This document shows, piece after piece, positions 1 to 9,056 of a DNA stretch of 64,000 nt. The position numbers and the translations under genes were made by a program. The stretch is from Pseudogemmatithrix spongiicola. GTDB taxonomy: Bacteria; Gemmatimonadota; Gemmatimonadetes; Gemmatimonadales; Gemmatimonadaceae. The notes under the pieces are model-generated. The model did no database searches. It was not told the origin of the DNA and worked only from the letters and a program-made list of their open reading frames with translations. Every line of letters starts with the position of its first letter. Position 1 is the stretch's first letter. The stretch covers positions 2,108,001 to 2,172,000 of the forward strand of contig NZ_CP130613.1 of assembly GCF_030623445.1 (NCBI RefSeq). The letters run 5' to 3'.

Positions 1-2
1 CC

Positions 3-740
3 ACGACGCAGCCACTCGAGGACGTGTCGTTCACCAAGGAAGGCTACGGCCGCATCCTCAGCCAGTTCACGCAGGAGGTCCGTCACGTCGCCGCGATCGT
101 CGGCTCGTCGGACGGCCAGGAGAAGTACGGTTCGCAGCCGGGCGCGCGCTTCACGCCGATTCCGCGCGAGCGCCAGCGGGCCGCAGTGCAGTTCATCCAG
201 CAGCAGGTGTTCGCAACGCCGACGTGGATGCTCGATCCGGCCATCCTGCGTCGCCTCGAGCCGGAAGGTTCCGTGGCGCGCATTAACGCCATGCAGCGCG
301 GCATCCTCGGCTTCATGATGGACGACAACCGCATGGCGCGGCTCGTTGAGTACGAGGCCCTGCCGGGCACCGTGCGCCCGTATCCGCTTTCGGAGTTCCT
401 CGCCGACATGCGGACCGGCATCTGGAGCGAGCTAGGCGCCGGCTCGGTGCGCGTGGATGCGTACCGCCGCGGCCTGCAGCGCATCTACCTCGAGGCGGTG
501 GCGGCGAAGCTCAACGCCAATCCGTCGACGGCACAGCGTGTCTCCGCGTCGGGAGCGGGCGGAACGCCGGTCTCGCGGGCAGCTGCCCGTCCGAGCACCG
601 ACGCGAAGTCGCTGCTCCGCATGGAACTGCGCAGCCTCGACGCCGCGCTCGCTGCCGCGCTGCCGAAGGCTGGCGATGCGGCGACCCGCGCGCATATCCA
701 GGACGCGCGGTGGCAGATTGACCAGCTGTTGAATCCGTAA
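3..740 (+). CDS. C-terminal part of a secreted zinc-dependent metalloprotease (DUF5117/DUF5118 type), 5' truncated
   Basis: The reading frame is open to the left edge, so this is only the C-terminal 245 residues or so of a longer protein. The visible part matches what I know of the C-terminal region downstream of the HExxH domain in large DUF5117-type zinc metalloproteases: a short strand with VGSSDGQEKYGSQPG, then a PIPRERQRAAVQFI helix, a run ending in PAILRRLEP, and a helical tail. The catalytic domain itself lies outside the window, so activity cannot be judged. A GTG at 24 is only an internal codon. The gene ends 18 bp before a perfect bidirectional terminator. Family call is from recognition of this conserved tail, not from a search. 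Confidence 0.75.
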   Translation, partial: TTQPLEDVSFTKEGYGRILSQFTQEVRHVAAIVGSSDGQEKYGSQPGARFTPIPRERQRAAVQFIQQQVFATPTWMLDPAILRRLEPEGSVARINAMQRGILGFMMDDNRMARLVEYEALPGTVRPYPLSEFLADMRTGIWSELGAGSVRVDAYRRGLQRIYLEAVAAKLNANPSTAQRVSASGAGGTPVSRAAARPSTDAKSLLRMELRSLDAALAAALPKAGDAATRAHIQDARWQIDQLLNP

Positions 741-758
741 GCGTTGGGAGAAGGGAGC

Positions 759-801
759 AAAAGGAACGGCCCCGGCGATGCTCGCCGGGGCCGTTCCTTT
801 T
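759..801. terminator. Bidirectional intrinsic terminator
   Basis: A perfect 20-bp inverted repeat (759-778 and 782-801) with a 3-nt loop. The outer bases are AAAA on the left and TTTT on the right, so a U-tract follows the hairpin on either strand. It sits between the convergent ends of the metalloprotease (stop at 740) and the M16 gene (stop at 895), serving both. Confidence 0.92.
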
Positions 802-825
802 GCTGCCAACAACTGCAGTTGGAGG

Positions 826-876
826 TTGGGAGTTGGCAGTTGGGAGAGCAGTTCTCTTTCAACTGCCAACTCCCAA
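826..876. repeat. Intergenic palindrome built from a repeated word
   Basis: A 17-bp perfect inverted repeat (826-842 and 860-876) around a 17-nt loop. The arms are made of repeats of the word AGTTGG/CAACTG, with degenerate copies on both sides (from about 811 to 893). It follows the terminator at 759-801 in the gap between convergent genes and codes for nothing evident. Similar word-built palindromes occur elsewhere in this window (44374-44437, 49596-49635). Confidence 0.7.
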
Positions 877-894
877 CCCGCAACTGCCGTTCAA

Positions 895-3015
895 TCACCG
901 CACTCGAACGAACTCCAGCGGCACCCCCGCCGGCCCGAACTTGAGCACACGATGCGGCGCCGCCTGCTCGATCCAGTACGTCCCCGGCGCCTCCCCTCCC
1001 GCATAGCTCACGCGGAACGCCGCCACCGCCCCGATCGGCAGGTTCACCACTTCCACGCCCTCGACGCGGAACGAGCGCCGTTCCACCACCCCGCGGCCCG
1101 ACGCGAAGACGGAGAGCTCAATCGTCGCCCCCTCCGCCCACGTGAAGAACGGCAGCAGCGCCGCCACGACGTTGTCGTCCACCGTCCCCTGCGGCACAGC
1201 GACGTCCTTGTAGTTCACCGGCTGCATGCCCGCCTGGCCCGGCGTCACCCCCTCGCCGCTGGCCTTGCCGTCCGCGTACTGCACCACGATCCGCAGGTCG
1301 TTGCCCTGCACCTTCCCGGACTGCTCGGTGCGCAGCATCGTGATCGCGTTGCTGAACTCCACCGTCGTCTGCTGCTGCAGGATCGGCCCGAGCACGCTGC
1401 GCTCGCGGAAGGTCCAGCCCGTCGCGCTCTGTTCGAGCGCCGTGGTCTGGTAGCCGAAGTTCTGGCCCTGCACCATCACGGCGAACGAGTCGCTCGACGG
1501 GCGCAGCTGCGCCGGGTCGAGTGCCAGCGGAATCGGCTTCACTTCCATCGTCTCGGCGGCGATCGGCTCGCCCTCCACATCCACCAGCGTCACGGGCGCA
1601 ATGGCGGAAAGCCGATCGCGCAGCGCGAGCCCGTCGCCGACGATGACGATCAACGCGGCGTCAGCGCGCATGCCGGCGCGCGACGCCGACTGGACCTGCT
1701 GCGGCGTCAGCGCCGCGAGGCGCTGGCGGTACGTCTGCACATAATCGTTGGGCAAGCCGAGGAGGCGCGCGCGTGCCACCTGCCCCGCCACCTGCTGCGC
1801 CGTCTCGATCTGCAGCGGGAACCGGCCCGTGAGCGTCTGCTGCTGGCGCTCGAACTCCGCGGTGGGCACCGGTTCGCTCCCCATGCGCCGCACCTGCCGC
1901 AGCAACTCCACCAGCGCCGAATCGGTCACGTCCGTTCGCACTTCCGCCGTCGCGGTGAACGAGCCGACGCCGCGCACCTCGGTCACGTCCGAGTACGCGC
2001 CATAGGTCCAACCCTTCTCCTCGCGGAGGATCGTGAACAGGCGCGAATCGCTGGCCCCGCCCAGGATCTGGTTGGCGAGGTCCATCGCGTGGCCTCGCAG
2101 ATCCGTCGGCAGCCACGTGGTGTTGCCCACGACGATGTTCGACTGCACCGACCCCGGCCGATGCACGAGAATGATCTCGCTGCGCATGCGCTGCGGGGCC
2201 GGACGGGCCGGCGGCGGCGTGGCGCCGCGTCCCGTCCACGCCGTGAAATGCCGCGCCACCAACCGGTGCGCCTCGACACTGTCGATCGCACCCGCCAGCA
2301 CCAACAGGCCCTGCGCCGGACGCGCCCGCGTCGTGTGGAAGAGCACCAAGTCGTCGCGCGTGATGGCGCGGACGCTCGCCTCGTCGGCGCGGCGCGCGTA
2401 CGGATGGTCCCCGTACAGCGCCTTCGCGAAGATCCGTCCGGCAATCGCTTCCGGCTGCGACTTGGCCAGCGCCAGCGCCGACAGCGTCTGCGTGCGCAGC
2501 AGCTCGACTTCCTCCGCCGGGAAGTTCGGGCGCAGCAACGCATCGGCCATGAGCTCGAAGGCGAGCTCGCGGTCGTCGAGGAGCACGGACGCAGAGATGC
2601 TGAGCACGTCCGGCCCTGCGCTCGCCGAGAGACTCCCACCCACGCGCTCGATGGACTCGGCAATCTGATCCGCACTGCGATTGCCGGCGCCCTTCGTCAG
2701 CAACCCGGCGACCATGTCGGCCACACCGCTCTTGCCCGGCGGGTCATACAGCGTGCCGCCGAGCACGGAGAGCTGCATGGAGAGCACCGGCTGCTTGGCG
2801 CTCGGCACGAGCACCACGCGCAGGCCGTTCTCCAGCTCGAATTCGACGAACGGCGGGAACTGCGCCTCCGTGAGCGGCAGCGGCGCCGGGGGTTGCTGGC
2901 GCGGCGACTGCTGCGGCGCGGGACGCGTGGGCTGCGGGCTGGGCCGCGTCGGCTGCTGCGCGACGGCAATGGTCGGCACCGCGGCAGCGAGAAGTGTCAT
3001 GAGGACGGCGCGCAT
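895..3015 (-). CDS. M16-family peptidase-like protein without the zinc motif
   Basis: Secreted or periplasmic M16 (pitrilysin/insulinase fold) protein of 706 residues: signal peptide (MRAVLMTLLAAAVPTIAVAQ), a low-complexity PQPTRP linker, then tandem M16 halves. Where active M16 enzymes have HxxEH this protein has GVADMVAGLLTKG, so both His and the Glu are lost and it is probably a non-catalytic partner. The ATG at 3015 is chosen because the signal peptide follows it directly and it lies 1 nt after the stop of the upstream active M16 gene (stop at 3017). The two are probably co-transcribed and form a catalytic/non-catalytic pair, as known for other bacterial M16B pairs. The last quarter (after about residue 480) is not a clear M16 match. 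Confidence 0.85.
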   Translation of the reverse strand: MRAVLMTLLAAAVPTIAVAQQPTRPSPQPTRPAPQQSPRQQPPAPLPLTEAQFPPFVEFELENGLRVVLVPSAKQPVLSMQLSVLGGTLYDPPGKSGVADMVAGLLTKGAGNRSADQIAESIERVGGSLSASAGPDVLSISASVLLDDRELAFELMADALLRPNFPAEEVELLRTQTLSALALAKSQPEAIAGRIFAKALYGDHPYARRADEASVRAITRDDLVLFHTTRARPAQGLLVLAGAIDSVEAHRLVARHFTAWTGRGATPPPARPAPQRMRSEIILVHRPGSVQSNIVVGNTTWLPTDLRGHAMDLANQILGGASDSRLFTILREEKGWTYGAYSDVTEVRGVGSFTATAEVRTDVTDSALVELLRQVRRMGSEPVPTAEFERQQQTLTGRFPLQIETAQQVAGQVARARLLGLPNDYVQTYRQRLAALTPQQVQSASRAGMRADAALIVIVGDGLALRDRLSAIAPVTLVDVEGEPIAAETMEVKPIPLALDPAQLRPSSDSFAVMVQGQNFGYQTTALEQSATGWTFRERSVLGPILQQQTTVEFSNAITMLRTEQSGKVQGNDLRIVVQYADGKASGEGVTPGQAGMQPVNYKDVAVPQGTVDDNVVAALLPFFTWAEGATIELSVFASGRGVVERRSFRVEGVEVVNLPIGAVAAFRVSYAGGEAPGTYWIEQAAPHRVLKFGPAGVPLEFVRVR

Positions 3016-3016
3016 C

Positions 3017-4360
3017 TCAGCGATCCTCCGGAGCGATGACCAGCGTGAGGGAGCGCTCGGGACGCAGGTAAGTCCGCGCCACGCGGCGCATGTCGGCAAG
3101 CGTGACGGCGGCGTAGCGCGCCGCCTCGGTGTTCAGGGCGTCGGGGCTGCCGAGATACATGTCCGCGAACTGCAGCGCCTCGGCCACGTCTGCCGCGCGC
3201 TGACGCCCGAAGATCGTGCGGGCGCGCCATGCGTTCTTGGCCTTCTCCAGTTCCTCGGCGTCGATGCGGTCGGCGACGTCGAACAGTTCGCGGGCGAGTT
3301 CTGACCGCACGGAATCCACCGGCACGCCGCCGTTCGCGATGGCCAGGGCACCGAACACTCCCGCGCCGCGCATCGGGCCGAAGGGATCGTGCAACGCCTG
3401 CACGGCCACCGACGACTTGCTGCCGCGCACCATCGCGCGGTTCAAGCGGCTGCTCTCGCCCTCGCCGAGAATCGTGGAGAGCAGTGCCAACGCGGGATAA
3501 TCCGCATGCGACGGCGCCACCACACGCACCGCGGTCAGCACCGCCGGCAGGGAGGCCTTTTCGTCCGCCACCCGGCGGACCGAGGCGCTGCCGACACCCG
3601 GTGCCGCATCGCAGCGGACCGCGTCACGGGCCGGGCCGGCCGGGATGTTGCCGAAGTACTGCTGCGTCAGCCGCATCACCTGCTGTGGCGTCACGTCGCC
3701 GACGACCACCAGCGTCGCGGTGTTCGGCGCGTAATGCGTGCGGAAGAAGTCGCGCACGTCGTCCACGCTCGCCGCATCGAGGTCGGCCATCGAGCCGATG
3801 ATGGAGTGCGCGTAGGCGAAGCAGCGCTCGCGGTCGAACAGCAGCGGCAGCGAGTCGATGAACGCCGCCGAGTAGGGCTGGTTGTCCACGCGCAGGCGCC
3901 GCTCTTCCTTCACGGCCTGGCGCTGGTTCTCCAGGTTCTCGGCCGAGATCACCAGCGACCGCATGCGGTCCGCCTCGAGCCAGAGCGCGAGGTTGAGCCG
4001 GTTCGACGGCACCGTCTGGAAGTAGTTGGTGCGGTCCGGCTGTGTGCTGCCGTTGTACGTGCCGCCGGCGCGTTCCACCAACTGCCCGTGCTCCATCTTG
4101 CCCACGTTCTGCGAGCCCTGGAACATCATGTGCTCGAAGAGGTGCGCGAAGCCGGTGCGGCCGGGCCGCTCGTTCCGCGAGCCGACGTCGTACCAGACGT
4201 TCACGGCGACGACCTGCGCCGAGTGGTCCTCGACGACGTGCACCTTGAGGCCATTGGTGAGCGTGAAGCTCTCGATCTTGACGGGCGTTGGCTGCTGCGC
4301 GGCAAGCGGCAGCGCACAGGCCATTGCCAGCAGTCCGTGGCGAAGTCTCTGCATGGGCAC
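3017..4360 (-). CDS. M16-family zinc peptidase (catalytic subunit)
   Basis: A 447-residue secreted peptidase. A short signal peptide ([14 protein letters not shown]) is followed by the M16 N-terminal domain with the inverted zinc motif HLFEH in [14 protein letters not shown] and the downstream glutamate region [12 protein letters not shown]. The second half is an M16C-type domain with the usual [11 protein letters not shown] strand-helix. The length fits a single-chain M16B subunit. It is first in a two-gene unit with the zinc-less M16 protein and starts 13 bp after the stop of dut, all on the minus strand, so a three-gene transcript dut-M16-M16 is plausible. Substrate is unknown. Confidence 0.9.
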   Translation of the reverse strand: MPMQRLRHGLLAMACALPLAAQQPTPVKIESFTLTNGLKVHVVEDHSAQVVAVNVWYDVGSRNERPGRTGFAHLFEHMMFQGSQNVGKMEHGQLVERAGGTYNGSTQPDRTNYFQTVPSNRLNLALWLEADRMRSLVISAENLENQRQAVKEERRLRVDNQPYSAAFIDSLPLLFDRERCFAYAHSIIGSMADLDAASVDDVRDFFRTHYAPNTATLVVVGDVTPQQVMRLTQQYFGNIPAGPARDAVRCDAAPGVGSASVRRVADEKASLPAVLTAVRVVAPSHADYPALALLSTILGEGESSRLNRAMVRGSKSSVAVQALHDPFGPMRGAGVFGALAIANGGVPVDSVRSELARELFDVADRIDAEELEKAKNAWRARTIFGRQRAADVAEALQFADMYLGSPDALNTEAARYAAVTLADMRRVARTYLRPERSLTLVIAPEDR

Positions 4361-4373
4361 GTGTGGTGGGCGC

Positions 4374-4874
4374 CTAGCGCCCGGTGGAGCCGAAGCCGCC
4401 GGCGCGCTCGGTCGAGCGCGCGACGGTCCCGGCCGCGAAGTCCAGGATCTCGTACTTGGCCAACACCATCTGGGCGATCCGCTCGCCGTGCGCGATGCGC
4501 AGCGGCGCCGTCCCGCCGTTCTTCACGGGCACCATCCACTCGTCGGGGAAGTCCGCGTCGATGGTGCCGGGGCTGTTCACGATCACGAGGTCGGTCTTGA
4601 GCGAGGTCCCCGAGCGCGGGCGCACCTGTGCCTCATACCCCACAGGCAGCCGCGCGCGGAAGCCGAGGGGAATCAGCGCCTTCTCCCCCGGCGCGAGCAC
4701 GACGGTGGGCGGATCGCCTGGCTCCAGCGCCCGCGGCTCCGGCTGGCCCGCGATGAACACCGTGACGCGCCCGCCAAGCAGGCAGGCGGCGAGATCATGG
4801 CCCGCGCTGGCGGCCGTCGCGCGCTGCGGGGGCCGCACGCCCGGATGCAACGCTTCGAACACAATCGGTTCCAT
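4374..4874 (-). CDS. dut: Deoxyuridine 5'-triphosphate nucleotidohydrolase (dUTPase)
   Basis: Cytoplasmic trimeric dUTPase (166 residues), which hydrolyses dUTP to dUMP and pyrophosphate, keeping uracil out of DNA and supplying thymidylate synthesis. All five family motifs are visible: AGHDLAA (I), RPRSGTSLK (II), NSPGTIDADFPDEW (III, with the substrate-discriminating beta-hairpin), RIAQMVLAK (IV) and the glycine-rich C-terminal arm RAGGFGSTGR (V). The gene diverges from the secreted protein starting at 4924, leaving a 49-bp shared promoter gap, and is followed within 13 bp by the M16 genes. Confidence 0.97.
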   Translation of the reverse strand: MEPIVFEALHPGVRPPQRATAASAGHDLAACLLGGRVTVFIAGQPEPRALEPGDPPTVVLAPGEKALIPLGFRARLPVGYEAQVRPRSGTSLKTDLVIVNSPGTIDADFPDEWMVPVKNGGTAPLRIAHGERIAQMVLAKYEILDFAAGTVARSTERAGGFGSTGR

Positions 4875-4923
4875 AGAGGGAGAAAGCTACAACCTGGCTC
4901 GGTCTGCGGGGTATCATTGAGAC

Positions 4924-6669
4924 ATGCAAATCTTGTCCGCCGTGCGCGGCGTCGTGGGGACCCTCGCGCTGACGCTGCCGCTGCTCCTGACGGCGCAGGC
5001 CTCGGGGGGCACCGAGCCCAGCCTCGACCCCCGCGACGTGGGTCAACGGGCCCAGCAGCGCTTCGAGACTTTTCGGCGTGCGAACCTGCCGGCGCATCGC
5101 GGCCGCACGAGCAACCGCTGCGAGGAACGCGTTGGGCGCTTCTGCTACTGGTACGACGAGGTCTCGCCGCCGCCGGAGCCCGAGAACCTCAGTGTCACGG
5201 CCGCGCGCTCGCAACTCATCCTCACGCTGGACTCCTTGGGCCGCGCCCTGCCCTCCGACGAATGGTTGGCCGGCCAGCGCGTGCGCTATCTCGACGAAGC
5301 GGGTCGCAACCGCGAGGCGCTGACCGCCGCCACCGAATGCGAAGCCTATGGCTGGTGGTGCATCGCGCTACGCGGATTCGCCCTGCACCAACTCGGCCGC
5401 TACCCCGAGGCCGAGCTCCGCTGGGACAGCACCCTCGTCACGATGCCGGCGTCGCTGCGCTGCCTCTGGCACGACGTCGGGCTCTACCTCGACGACGACG
5501 CGCGCCGACAGTACGCGCGGAACGGCTGCGGCACGGCACAGCGCGACTCGCTCACCGCCCGCATCTGGTGGCTGGCCCGCCCGCGCTACTCCCTGCGCGG
5601 CAATGACGCCCGCAGCGAGCACTTCGCACGGTTGACGTACGCCGAGTTCCTGCGAGCGGCGCCCAGCGCCTACATGTTCGGCTTCGACGAAGACGAGCGT
5701 GAGCTGCTCCTCCGGTTCGGCTGGGCCCGGGCCTGGTCGCGCGGCCCGGAGATGCCGATGGGCATGCCGGGCGAACGCGTCATGAACATCGTCGGGCACG
5801 ATCCCACGCCGGCGTACCGCTACATCCCGCCCAACTACGTCCTGAACGCGCCGCTCACGTCCGACTCCACCGATTGGGCCGTGCAGCTGCCGCCGGTGGT
5901 GGCACGCTATCAACCCCCGTACGCGAAGCGGCTCTACATGCTCGAGCACCAGCAGGCGCTGTTCCGGCGCGGCGACACCGCGCTGGTGCTGCTCGCCTAC
6001 GACGTACGGAAGATCGCGCAGCGCGGCAGCGCCGCACTCGAAGCCGGGCTTGTCGCCACATCGGGGTCGTTGGCGAACCCCGGCCTCGTCGTGCAGGCCA
6101 ACGCACCGGCCAAGGGCACGCTCATCGCCCGCGCCGCCTGGGGGCCGCTGCTCATGAGCGCCGAGGTGGCGGCGCCGGACTCCAGCGTGCTCGCCCGCGC
6201 GCGCTACGGCATCCGTCCGCCGCTCGCGACCGGCGCGCGGGTCTCGCTTTCGGACCTGCTCTTCTACGAACCCTTCGGCGAGTTCCCCACCACCGTCGAG
6301 CAGGCCCTGCCGCACGCCATCCCCACGCAGCGCATTCCGCGCGGGCAGAAGCTCGGCGTGTTCTGGGAAACCTACGGCACCGATCCCGCCGGCGAGGTCA
6401 TGACGATCTCACTGACCGTCGTGCCCGAGACCGAGGAAGCGGGCGCCATGCGTCGTGCCGCGCGGGCCCTGCGCCTCTCGCGGCAGTCGGCGCCCGTGAG
6501 CGTCGGCGCGCAGGACGTCTCGGCGCGCGGCAGCACGCGCACGGCGCGCGCCTTGGAACTCGACATCTCCACGCTGCGCCCCGGCGACTACCTCGTGCAG
6601 CTCGAAGTCGGCGTCGCCGGCCAGTACACCATCCGCGCCGACCGCCGTCTCGTCGTCGTCGCGCCCTGA
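4924..6669 (+). CDS. Secreted protein of unknown function (581 residues)
   Basis: The protein starts with a clear Sec signal peptide (GVVGTLALTLPLLLTAQA). The N-terminal half has four cysteines in pairs (CEERVGRFCYWY and CEAYGWWC) and a short TPR-like helix-turn-helix stretch (LRGFALHQLGRYPEAELRWD). The C-terminal third looks like beta-sandwich material ending in ADRRLVVVAP. I do not recognise the family. A second signal-peptide gene follows 17 bp downstream, so the pair probably forms one unit. It diverges from dut. Confidence 0.8.
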   Translation: MQILSAVRGVVGTLALTLPLLLTAQASGGTEPSLDPRDVGQRAQQRFETFRRANLPAHRGRTSNRCEERVGRFCYWYDEVSPPPEPENLSVTAARSQLILTLDSLGRALPSDEWLAGQRVRYLDEAGRNREALTAATECEAYGWWCIALRGFALHQLGRYPEAELRWDSTLVTMPASLRCLWHDVGLYLDDDARRQYARNGCGTAQRDSLTARIWWLARPRYSLRGNDARSEHFARLTYAEFLRAAPSAYMFGFDEDERELLLRFGWARAWSRGPEMPMGMPGERVMNIVGHDPTPAYRYIPPNYVLNAPLTSDSTDWAVQLPPVVARYQPPYAKRLYMLEHQQALFRRGDTALVLLAYDVRKIAQRGSAALEAGLVATSGSLANPGLVVQANAPAKGTLIARAAWGPLLMSAEVAAPDSSVLARARYGIRPPLATGARVSLSDLLFYEPFGEFPTTVEQALPHAIPTQRIPRGQKLGVFWETYGTDPAGEVMTISLTVVPETEEAGAMRRAARALRLSRQSAPVSVGAQDVSARGSTRTARALELDISTLRPGDYLVQLEVGVAGQYTIRADRRLVVVAP

Positions 6670-6686
6670 TTATCTTCCGCGCGCCT

Positions 6687-7610
6687 ATGCGCATCCCCCA
6701 CCTGCTCGCCCTCGCGACCATCGGCGCGCTGCTCGCCGCCGCGGCCGCCCACGCGCCGGACGCCGTCGCGCAGTCGCGCGGCACCGCCCAACCGGCCGCC
6801 GAGGAACCGATCCCCGGCGGGCGGCCCCGCCCCGGCGCCATCCTGCCCTACCACCGCATCATCGCGTTCTACGGCAATCCGCTCTCGCGCCGCATGGGCG
6901 TGATGGGCGAGTATCCGCCGGACCTCATGCTTGCGATGCTCGACGCCGAGGTCGCGACCTGGCAGGCGGCGGATCCCAGCACGCCGGTGAAGCCCGCGTT
7001 GCACCTCATCGCCGTGGTGGCGCGCGACAACCCCGGCCCCGACGGCAAGTATCGCGGCCGCATGGCCGACACGCTGATCGAGCGCGTCGCCCGCTGGGCG
7101 GAGACGCGCGATGCGCTGGTGTTCCTCGACGTGCAGGTCGGCCTCTCGACGCTTCAGGAAGAATTGCCGCGGCTCGCGCCCTTCCTGCGTCGTCCGAACT
7201 TCCACCTGGGCATCGACCCCGAGTTCTCCATGAAGAACGGCGGGATCCCGGGCAAGCGCATCGGCACCTACGACGCCGAGGACATCAACTACGCGGTGCG
7301 CTTCCTGTCGCAGCTCGCCCGCGACGCGAACGTCCCGCCGAAGATCCTCGTCGTGCATCGCTTCACGCGCCGCGGCGTGACGAACGCGCAGAACATCCGC
7401 CTCGACCCACACGTGCAGATCATCATGCACATGGACGGCTTCGGCACGCCGACGCTCAAGCGCGGTACGTGGAACGCGTACATCCGGACCGAGCCCGTGC
7501 AGTTCGCCGGCTGGAAGCAGTTCTACAAGGAGCGGAACGACAACCCGCGCACCACGCTGGCCGAGATCATCGCGCTCCGGCCGAAGGTGCTGTACGTGCA
7601 GTACCAGTGA
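6687..7610 (+). CDS. Secreted protein, possible TIM-barrel fold
   Basis: A 307-residue protein with a signal peptide (LLALATIGALLAAAAAHAPDAVAQ) and a Pro-rich linker, then a globular domain. Blocks such as ALVFLDVQVG, FHLGIDPEF, ILVVHRF and VQIIMHMDGFG repeat a strand-then-acidic pattern typical of a glycoside-hydrolase-like barrel and resemble, from memory, actinobacterial lipoproteins with LALDPEW. No function is known to me. ATG at 6687 is chosen because it begins the signal peptide; the frame is open much further upstream but that part is a shadow of the preceding gene. Confidence 0.78.
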   Translation: MRIPHLLALATIGALLAAAAAHAPDAVAQSRGTAQPAAEEPIPGGRPRPGAILPYHRIIAFYGNPLSRRMGVMGEYPPDLMLAMLDAEVATWQAADPSTPVKPALHLIAVVARDNPGPDGKYRGRMADTLIERVARWAETRDALVFLDVQVGLSTLQEELPRLAPFLRRPNFHLGIDPEFSMKNGGIPGKRIGTYDAEDINYAVRFLSQLARDANVPPKILVVHRFTRRGVTNAQNIRLDPHVQIIMHMDGFGTPTLKRGTWNAYIRTEPVQFAGWKQFYKERNDNPRTTLAEIIALRPKVLYVQYQ

Positions 7611-7620
7611 CGCGCGTGTC

Positions 7621-8238
7621 CTAGCGGACCAGCATCACGCCGCGCACCCCGTCCGACTGCGCGAAGAGCTTGCCGTTCGGGTTGTAGTAATAGATGCGAC
7701 GCTTGCGACCCTCGACGATCTCATCGGCGTTCGTGAACTGCTGCACCAAGGCCAACTGGCCTTCCTCGCGCACGGGAAACGTCGCGGCCGGGTAGCTGAC
7801 GAAGACCTCATCCTGCTGCACGTCGACGATGGCCGTCTCGCGCGTCTGCTTGATGACGGCGAGGGCTTCCTCGCGCTGCATCGGGGTCGCGATGATGTCC
7901 GACTGGACGACGCCGGCCTCGAACTCTGGCTCATCGGACGTCGCCATCCACAGGACGAGCACGAGCACGATGCCCGCCGAGGCGACGCGCACGATGGGCG
8001 TCTGCTTCTGGTAGAATGCCCAGCCGCGACGCGCGAGGGCACGCAGGCCATCGGTGAGATCACGCAGCACCGATGCAGCCCCCGCTCCCGCGCTCGACGC
8101 GCCGGACGCGGAGGCCGGCGGCGCTTGGCGGGTCGACGACGACCGCTTCGCCGACGGCCCCTCCGCCGGATACGGCGTGAAGCAATACGGGCAAACGCGC
8201 TTATTCTTGCTTTCCTTGTTGCAGACGGAGCAGAGCAT
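7621..8238 (-). CDS. Zinc-ribbon protein with one membrane segment
   Basis: A 205-residue protein. It starts with a four-cysteine zinc ribbon (MLCSVCNKESKNKRVCPYC), followed by a Ser/Ala-rich linker, a single transmembrane helix (VASAGIVLVLVLWMAT, about residues 104-119) and a C-terminal extracytoplasmic domain of mixed strand and helix. ATG at 8238 is chosen because it begins the zinc ribbon; the frame is open for another 12 residues upstream. The function is unknown. It is convergent with the secreted protein at 6687-7610. Confidence 0.72.
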   Translation of the reverse strand: MLCSVCNKESKNKRVCPYCFTPYPAEGPSAKRSSSTRQAPPASASGASSAGAGAASVLRDLTDGLRALARRGWAFYQKQTPIVRVASAGIVLVLVLWMATSDEPEFEAGVVQSDIIATPMQREEALAVIKQTRETAIVDVQQDEVFVSYPAATFPVREEGQLALVQQFTNADEIVEGRKRRIYYYNPNGKLFAQSDGVRGVMLVR

Positions 8239-8309
8239 CGCCCTAAAGCAACGCGGGGTAGGCCGCGCAGGCAATAGAGCGGACGCGATCCCCGGGACCG
8301 TGCGGGCCC

Positions 8310-8591
8310 TTAGGCGGCCGCGTAGTCCTGGCTCGCCGCGCCGATGCCCCCGCCGTCCACCACGTTCGCGTAGCCCGCGGCCTTGAGGATGCTGGCCGCC
8401 TGCGCGGAGCGCATGCCGCTGGCGCAGTAAACGAGGATACGGCTCTTCGGCGTGAGCCCGAGGCCGTCGAGCCCCTCGGGCAGGCGGTCCACGGGCACGT
8501 TGGTCGCACCCTCGAGGTGGCCCATCCAGAACTCGAGCTTCGAACGGACATCGATCACGGCATCAACGGGGCGATTGCGGAAGGTCGGCAT
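8310..8591 (-). CDS. Single-domain rhodanese-like sulfurtransferase
   Basis: A 93-residue cytoplasmic protein that is one rhodanese module: AVIDVRSKLEFWMGHLEGA (the CH2A-type DVR motif), then VYCASGMRSAQAA with the persulfide-carrying cysteine in the active-site loop, and the final helix. The loop is of the C-x-S-G-x-R type seen in thiosulfate or polysulfide sulfurtransferases such as GlpE and PspE. The region in front of the gene is unusually AT-rich (8601-8639), which may carry an operator. Confidence 0.92.
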   Translation of the reverse strand: MPTFRNRPVDAVIDVRSKLEFWMGHLEGATNVPVDRLPEGLDGLGLTPKSRILVYCASGMRSAQAASILKAAGYANVVDGGGIGAASQDYAAA

Positions 8592-8600
8592 GGTCGGTCA

Positions 8601-8639
8601 GGAGTATTAGTTATTACTTAACGATATAGTAGAATATAC
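8601..8639 (-). promoter_or_regulatory. AT-rich promoter/operator candidate for the rhodanese gene
   Basis: About 39 bp of nearly GC-free DNA directly upstream of the rhodanese start, in a genome where such stretches are rare. It contains an imperfect palindrome (TTAGTTATTACTTAA at 8608-8622) and a TATATT-like -10 on the minus strand. An ArsR-type sulfur sensor would be a reasonable guess, but no regulator gene is adjacent. Confidence 0.35.
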
Positions 8640-8678
8640 CGCGACCCCGCGCCCCGCAAGTCCCGTGGTCAGGGCCGC

Positions 8679-9056
8679 TCAGCGCCCTAGGCGGCTGCCC
8701 GCCACCGCGAGCAGCAGCCATCCGGCGAGGAATGCCACCCCGCCCAGCGGCGTGATGGCGCCCAGGGCCCGGATGCCGGTGAACGTCATCGCATAGAGCG
8801 AGCCCGAGAACAGCAGCGTGCCCGCGACGAAGCACCACCCCGCCCAGGCGGCGGGGCCCGCGACGCGTCCCCCCTGCCCCACCAGCCACGCCACCGCCAG
8901 GAGCGCGAGCGCATGGTACATCTGGTAGCGCGCGCCCGTCTCGAACACCTCGAGCAGCCGCGGCTCCACCCGCGCGCGCAGCGCATGCGCCCCGAACGCG
9001 CCCGCCGCCACGGCGATGCCCGCCGAGAGGGCCCCGAGGATCGTGAAGAGACGCAT
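8679..9056 (-). CDS. DUF423 (YgdD-like) inner-membrane protein
   Basis: A 125-residue membrane protein with four hydrophobic segments and the DUF423 hallmarks AGAFGAHALR near the N-terminus and ALGAITPLGG and FLAGW near the C-terminus. The function of the family is unknown. The ATG at 9056 overlaps the stop of the upstream gene (TGATG), showing translational coupling to the PycTM-like protein. Confidence 0.9.
   Translation of the reverse strand: MRLFTILGALSAGIAVAAGAFGAHALRARVEPRLLEVFETGARYQMYHALALLAVAWLVGQGGRVAGPAAWAGWCFVAGTLLFSGSLYAMTFTGIRALGAITPLGGVAFLAGWLLLAVAGSRLGR

Noticed and set aside
778-3039. 753-codon plus-strand frame opposite the M16 gene
   Set aside because: It is His/Arg-rich low-complexity translation typical of the antisense of GC-rich coding DNA; the minus-strand frame has a signal peptide and M16 domains.
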